A stretch of DNA of 64,000 bases from CAVPCY01 sp963770765 (GTDB lineage: Bacteria > Actinomycetota > Coriobacteriia > Anaerosomatales > PHET01), in assembly GCA_963770765.1 (NCBI GenBank), contig CAVYQS010000012.1:124001-188000 (forward strand), read 5' to 3'. The first letter of the stretch is position 1. Each line of letters starts with the position of its first letter. The notes under the pieces were generated by a model that did not search any database, had not been told where the DNA came from, and was given only the letters and a program-made list of their open reading frames with translations. This document shows, piece by piece, positions 59,883 through 64,000 of this stretch. The position numbers and the translations under genes are program-made.

Positions 59883-60899
59883 CTAGTCGATCACGAGCCC
59901 CATACCGTGGAGCTCGTCGCGGGCCTCTCGGCCCATCAGCAGCGTCCCGGCCTCGCGCGGATCGAGCCCCTCATAGAGGACCGCACGCACCAGCTCGGTC
60001 AAGGGCATCTCCACGCCCTCGCGCTTTCCGAGCTCATCGACCGAGATACAGGCGACAGCGCCCTCGGCCACCATGTGCGTCTTGTCGTAGAAGTCCTGCA
60101 TCGTGCCGCCCTCGGCGACCAGCTGGCCCAGACCTCTGTTGCGGGAGTGGCGGCTCGTGCATGTGACGATGAGATCACCCATCCCCGCCAGTCCCATGTA
60201 GGTGAGCGGGTTGGCGCCGAGCGCCGCACCGAGCCGGCTCATCTCCGCGAGTCCGCGCGTCATCAGAGTCGCCTTGGTGTTGTCGCCGTAGCCCAGTCCG
60301 TCGCACATACCGGCAGCGATCGCGACGATGTTCTTGCTCGCGCCGCACAGCTCCACGCCCACGACATCGGGATTCGTGTAGACGCGGAAGAACGATGTCA
60401 TGAAGGCGTCTTGGAAGAGTCGTCGGACGTCCTCCGAGTAGCTCGCCACGACGGTGGCCGACGGCACGCCCTTGCTGACCTCCTCGGCATGGTTGGGACC
60501 CGAGAGCCCGGCTATGCGCTCGCCGTTGCCGAACACGTCTGCGAGCACTTCCGTCATGAGCATCAGCGTGTCCTGCTCGACACCCTTGGACAGGATGCAG
60601 ACGGGAGTGTCGGAGCTCAGGTGCGGCTTCATCGCCTCAGCGGTCGTTCGGACACCCATACTCGGCGTGACCATCACGACAGCCTCGGCGCCCTCGAGCG
60701 CGGCAGCGACGTCGTCCGAAGCACGCACGGTCGCGGGAAGAACGACGTCCGGCAGGTAGAGCGGGTTGCGGTGACGCGCGTTGACGCCCTCGGCGATCTC
60801 GGTCTCGCGCGCCCACAGCGAGACCTCGTGACCTTTGCCGCCCAGAAGCCAGCTCACCGCGGTGCCCCACGAACCCGCACCAATGACAGAGATACGCAC
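59883..60899 (-). CDS. gpsA: Glycerol-3-phosphate dehydrogenase [NAD(P)+]
   Basis: GpsA makes glycerol 3-phosphate for phospholipids. The 338-aa protein starts (GTG) VRISVIGAGSWGTAVSWLL with the nucleotide loop, then LSGPNHAEEVSKG, the catalytic Lys region GASKNIVAIAAGMCDGLGYG, and MAGMGDLIVTCTSRHSRNR. The GTG shares one base with the plsY TAG. The pairing with PlsY supplies both substrate and enzyme for lysophosphatidate formation. Confidence 0.96.
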   Translation of the reverse strand: MRISVIGAGSWGTAVSWLLGGKGHEVSLWARETEIAEGVNARHRNPLYLPDVVLPATVRASDDVAAALEGAEAVVMVTPSMGVRTTAEAMKPHLSSDTPVCILSKGVEQDTLMLMTEVLADVFGNGERIAGLSGPNHAEEVSKGVPSATVVASYSEDVRRLFQDAFMTSFFRVYTNPDVVGVELCGASKNIVAIAAGMCDGLGYGDNTKATLMTRGLAEMSRLGAALGANPLTYMGLAGMGDLIVTCTSRHSRNRGLGQLVAEGGTMQDFYDKTHMVAEGAVACISVDELGKREGVEMPLTELVRAVLYEGLDPREAGTLLMGREARDELHGMGLVID

Positions 60900-61561
60900 T
60901 AGTCCTCCTCGGTCTTCGACATAGCCTCGCCCCGACGGCTCAACGATATCTTACTCTCCTCGCCGCGTGCGATTCTGCCGATGTTCGCCCAGTGCCGGGC
61001 GATGACCAGCGTCGCCGCAACGAGCGAGAACACCATGAGTGCGGGCCGGTCGCCGTAGAGCACCCACGTGAGTATCGGAAACTCGATGGCGATGACGATC
61101 GACCCGAGAGAGACCATCCGCCATGCGGCGACGACGACGATGAAGCTCACGAACAGGATCGGCCACGCCATCGGCATCATCACGGCGATGGTCCCCGCAC
61201 CCGTCGCGACACCCTTGCCACCGCGGAAGCGGATATAGGGCGAGAACGAATGGCCGAGGATGGCCGACATGGCCACCGAGACGAGCACCCAATCCCGTGC
61301 GTTCCCGGTGATCTCCGGCGGGCACAGGAGCATGGCGACCGCCACGGCTGCCGCACCCTTCGCGATGTCGAGCACGAACACGGCCAGTCCTGCTCGAAAG
61401 CCCAGAACGCGAAAGACGTTCGTGGCTCCCAGGTTCCCCGAGCCGTGATCGCGCGGATCGACTCCGTAGAACCCCCTGCCCACGATGAGCGCCCACGGAA
61501 TCCCACCCACGAGGTAGCCCACCGCGAGCGGGGCGGCTATGCGTGCGATCGTCTCCAGCAA
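60899..61561 (-). CDS. plsY: Acyl-phosphate:glycerol-3-phosphate acyltransferase
   Basis: PlsY transfers the acyl group from acyl-phosphate to glycerol 3-phosphate in the membrane. The 220-aa protein has about five hydrophobic helices and the three PlsY motifs: DHGSGNLGATNVFRVLG, FRGGKGVATGAGTIAV and RHWANIGRIARGEESKI. It completes the PlsX/FakA pathway found elsewhere in the window and lies between der and gpsA. Confidence 0.95.
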   Translation of the reverse strand: MLETIARIAAPLAVGYLVGGIPWALIVGRGFYGVDPRDHGSGNLGATNVFRVLGFRAGLAVFVLDIAKGAAAVAVAMLLCPPEITGNARDWVLVSVAMSAILGHSFSPYIRFRGGKGVATGAGTIAVMMPMAWPILFVSFIVVVAAWRMVSLGSIVIAIEFPILTWVLYGDRPALMVFSLVAATLVIARHWANIGRIARGEESKISLSRRGEAMSKTEED

Positions 61562-61566
61562 GACAC

Positions 61567-62874
61567 TCAGTCCTTCTTGCGGAACTTCATCAGAATCGGT
61601 GTCCCGGTGAAGTCGAAGCGCTCCCGCATACGGTTCTCGATATAGCGGCGATAGTTGTCGTCAACCAAGGTGGGGTGATTCGCGAAGAACGTGAATCCGG
61701 GAGGCGCGATGCGCGTCTGCGTCACGTAATGCATCCGCAGCGTCTTGCCGCCCTGATTGCGCGTGTGGCCGAAGTCGCGCATCTCGGTGAGAAGCTTGTT
61801 GAGCTGGCTCGTCGAGATCTCACGCGTGTAGTTGCCGTACGCCTTGGAGATCGCGGACCATATCTTGTGCACGCCGCGGCCGGTGAGGGCGCTGATGCGC
61901 AGCACCGGAGCGAATCCCACGAATCCCATCCGCTCCTCGACTCGCGTCTCGAGGTACTCCTTCTCAACATCGTCCTCGAGCGTATCCCACTTGTTGAGAA
62001 GCAGGATCATCGCGCACCCGCGCTCCTCGGCGAAGCGTGCGATGCGCTGGTCCTGATCGGTGAGTCCGATGGTCGAGTCGATGACGAGCAGCGCCACGTG
62101 GGCACGGTCGATCGCGCGCATCGCGCGCACGAAACCGTAGTACTCGACGTCTTCGTCGATGAGCGACTTGCGCCGTATGCCCGCGGTGTCCACCAGACGG
62201 AAGGTCGTGCCATCCTTCTCGAAGGTCATGTCGATCGCGTCACGCGTCGTCCCGGCGACGTCACTGACGATCGAGCGCTCCTTGCCCACCAGCTGATTGA
62301 GCAGAGAGGACTTGCCGGCGTTGGGCCGCCCGATGATCGCGACGTTGATGACGCCCTCGTCGGTCTCAGGCTCACTCGACGGCAGGACCTTCACGATCTC
62401 GTCGAGCAGGTCGCCGGTTCCGTTGCCGTGAGTCGCACTCACAGGCCAGGGTGTGTCGAGGCCCAGCGACCAGAAGTCGTAGGTCTCTTCCGTGCTGCCG
62501 GGGTTATCGACCTTGTTCACCACGAGGAAGACCGGTTTGCGCGTCCGCTTGAGGATGCGCGCGACCTCTTCGTCGTCGGGGGCGAGTCCCGTCTTGCCGT
62601 CAACGAGGAAGATGATGGCTTCCGCCTCGTCGGTCGCCATGAGTGCCTGCGTGCGGATGGAGGTCTGGAACGCATCGGTGTTCCCGGCCTCGATCCCGCC
62701 GGTGTCGATGAGCATGAAGTCGACCCCGTTCCAGTCGGCACGGTGGTAACTGCGATCACGCGTCACACCGCGCGCCTCGTGGACGATGGCGTCGGATCCT
62801 TGGGCGAGTCGGTTCACGAAGGTGGACTTGCCCACGTTGGGGCGTCCGACGACTGCGACGATGGGAAGCGGCAT
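61567..62874 (-). CDS. der: Ribosome biogenesis GTPase Der
   Basis: Der (EngA) is a double GTPase for 50S assembly. The 435-aa protein has G1 motifs GRPNVGKSTFVNRLA and GRPNAGKSSLLNQLVG, G3 DTGGI and DTAGI, and G4 NKVD and NKWD, followed by a KH-like C-terminal domain (about 355-435). Length is standard. It begins 14 bp after the DUF512 gene. Confidence 0.96.
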   Translation of the reverse strand: MPLPIVAVVGRPNVGKSTFVNRLAQGSDAIVHEARGVTRDRSYHRADWNGVDFMLIDTGGIEAGNTDAFQTSIRTQALMATDEAEAIIFLVDGKTGLAPDDEEVARILKRTRKPVFLVVNKVDNPGSTEETYDFWSLGLDTPWPVSATHGNGTGDLLDEIVKVLPSSEPETDEGVINVAIIGRPNAGKSSLLNQLVGKERSIVSDVAGTTRDAIDMTFEKDGTTFRLVDTAGIRRKSLIDEDVEYYGFVRAMRAIDRAHVALLVIDSTIGLTDQDQRIARFAEERGCAMILLLNKWDTLEDDVEKEYLETRVEERMGFVGFAPVLRISALTGRGVHKIWSAISKAYGNYTREISTSQLNKLLTEMRDFGHTRNQGGKTLRMHYVTQTRIAPPGFTFFANHPTLVDDNYRRYIENRMRERFDFTGTPILMKFRKKD

Positions 62875-62888
62875 GGCCGCGTCACTCC

Positions 62889-64000
62889 TTATGCTTGTGC
62901 GGGCGGGTTCCGGGCCACACCGATGAGGCCGTCCAGCAGTCCCGCGGCGTCGCAGGATACCACACGGAGGTCGGCGCCGCTTGCACGGCGGAGGTCCTCG
63001 ACACTCATGTCATCGAGCGTGAGCCCGTCGGCGTTGAGTATCACGTCGGGCACGATGTAGGCGCTCGGTCGGCGTGAAGAACCGCGGTCCGCGGTGACGG
63101 CGGAGACCAGGTCGGCACCGGTGAGCAGACCGGTGACCCCGACGTTCCCGCCGAAGAACCGGTTGGGCACGGCGAGCAACCTGACGCGTCCGGCGGCATC
63201 GCAGGCGTTGAGCGCTCCGGCGATCGTGGTCGCGGCCATGACGCCCGTCACGATGGTGACCGCCTCGGACTCGGCGGGCAGCGCACGCACGGCTTCCGTC
63301 AGCGGCTCACGGAGAGCGCCGACCTCATCGGCGAGACTGCGCACGAGTCCGATCCCGTTCTCGTACTGCGGGTAGTCGTCGTACCACTCGGCGGTCGGGA
63401 ACGGGGCCTTGGCGTTGAGGTAGAACTCGTCGGCCAGGTGCACCCACGTGACGCCATCGCGCTCCCGCGACCCGAACTGCCACCTCTGCACCTGCTGGAT
63501 GACCATCGCCGCGCTGACCGGGTCGTTGTAGCTCGCCGAGAAGCGCTCCTGGTGTCTCGTGTAGCCGAGCGGCACGATGCCGACCGACACGATGCCTTCC
63601 CGTTCGGCCAGCCACGTGAGGCTGCGGTCGAGATGCTCGGCGTCGTTGACTCCGGGCACGAGCACGATCTGCGCGTGCAGGTCGATCCCCTCGTCGAGAA
63701 GCTGGTCGATACGTTCGAGCGCCCGGTCCTCTCTGGCGCACACGAGGCTCCCGCGCACGTCAGGCTCGACCGCGTGCACGGACACGTAGAGCGGCGACAG
63801 GTGCTGTTCGGAGATCCGCACGACGTCTGCGTCGCTGAGGTTCGTGAGCGTCACGAAGTTGCCTTGCAGGAAGGAGAGCCTGAAGTCGTCATCGCGCAGG
63901 TAGAGGGCCTTGCGCATACCCCCGGGCAGTTGCGTCATGAAGCAGAACACGCAGGTGTTGCCGCACGTGCGGATGCCGTCGAACACAGCGTCGGCGAAGT
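62889..64000 (-). CDS. DUF512 family radical SAM-like protein (N-terminus beyond right edge)
   Basis: The frame is open to the window end. Visible at its start is RTCGNTCVFCFMTQLPGGMR, a CxxxCxxC radical SAM cluster motif, followed by LYLRDDDFRLSFLQGNFVTL and LYVSVHAVEPDVRGSL. NGIGLVRSLADEVGAL and ADEFYLNAKAPFP lie further on, as in the DUF512 family. The usual N-terminal PDZ domain would be outside the window. The gene commonly precedes der. Its reaction is unknown. Confidence 0.88.
   Translation of the reverse strand, partial: FADAVFDGIRTCGNTCVFCFMTQLPGGMRKALYLRDDDFRLSFLQGNFVTLTNLSDADVVRISEQHLSPLYVSVHAVEPDVRGSLVCAREDRALERIDQLLDEGIDLHAQIVLVPGVNDAEHLDRSLTWLAEREGIVSVGIVPLGYTRHQERFSASYNDPVSAAMVIQQVQRWQFGSRERDGVTWVHLADEFYLNAKAPFPTAEWYDDYPQYENGIGLVRSLADEVGALREPLTEAVRALPAESEAVTIVTGVMAATTIAGALNACDAAGRVRLLAVPNRFFGGNVGVTGLLTGADLVSAVTADRGSSRRPSAYIVPDVILNADGLTLDDMSVEDLRRASGADLRVVSCDAAGLLDGLIGVARNPPAQA

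Overview
The window is 64 kb of GC-rich bacterial chromosome, packed with short-gap, mostly minus-strand operons of housekeeping genes. Several things point to a high-GC Gram-positive in the Actinomycetota: a short relative of the mycobacterial septation factor SepIVA upstream of rpmF, GlpX-type fructose bisphosphatase, FabK-type enoyl reductases, and many GTG starts. A Coriobacteriia-like anaerobe is my best guess, but that is inference; no rRNA is present. I see no insertion sequence, prophage or CRISPR array.

Layout. (1) 1-17274 is one collinear minus-strand run of 20 genes. It starts with a DUF1858 protein, Asp23, FakA (Dak), DegV, recG, rsmD and coaD. It continues with the SepIVA-like protein, DUF177, rpmF, plsX, fabH, fabK, fabD, fabG, acpP, fabK-like, fabF, rnc and smc (cut by the left edge). 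It combines type II fatty acid synthesis with acyl-phosphate metabolism; plsY lies further on at 60.9 kb. (2) 17.4-23.4 kb: rpmB, a degenerate GAF/HD-GYP protein, thiT-thiN behind an unusual TPP-type leader, an M23 peptidase, a membrane PASTA/amidase-like pseudoenzyme, and an FmdB-type zinc ribbon. (3) 23.5-31.3 kb: metK under a SAM-I riboswitch, then priA, def, fmt (frameshifted), rsmB, glpX. (4) 31.4-35.8 kb, plus strand: a PsiE-like membrane protein, gltX, tRNA-Gln(CTG), tRNA-Glu(CTC), glnS (two frameshifts), and the RNase P RNA gene. (5) 35.9-43.2 kb: a decayed secreted protein, an AAA+/VWA chelatase-like protein, an acidic Glu-Pro repeat protein, nfo (frameshifted), dinB. (6) 43.1-48.3 kb: a DnaE2-type polymerase and a DUF6504-like protein behind a textbook SOS promoter, a DtxR-family regulator, and an unassigned structured RNA with its own promoter and terminator. 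(7) 48.3-55.1 kb: a nine-gene operon rrf2-nifS-nifU-mnmA-hisK-Nif3-zinc ribbon-RNase H-queD. (8) 55.4-59.1 kb: ribD-ribE-ribBA-ribH under an FMN riboswitch. (9) 59.2-64 kb: DUF512 radical SAM protein (cut by the right edge), der, plsY, gpsA, rpe.

The most interesting items are the roughly 235-nt RNA at 47991-48225, the SOS-controlled DUF6504/dnaE2 mutasome cassette, the atypical TPP-like leader of thiT, and two or three likely pseudoenzymes. Four genes carry frameshifts, concentrated between 33.7 and 37.6 kb. That may reflect true decay or local sequence error, and it cannot be decided from the sequence alone.
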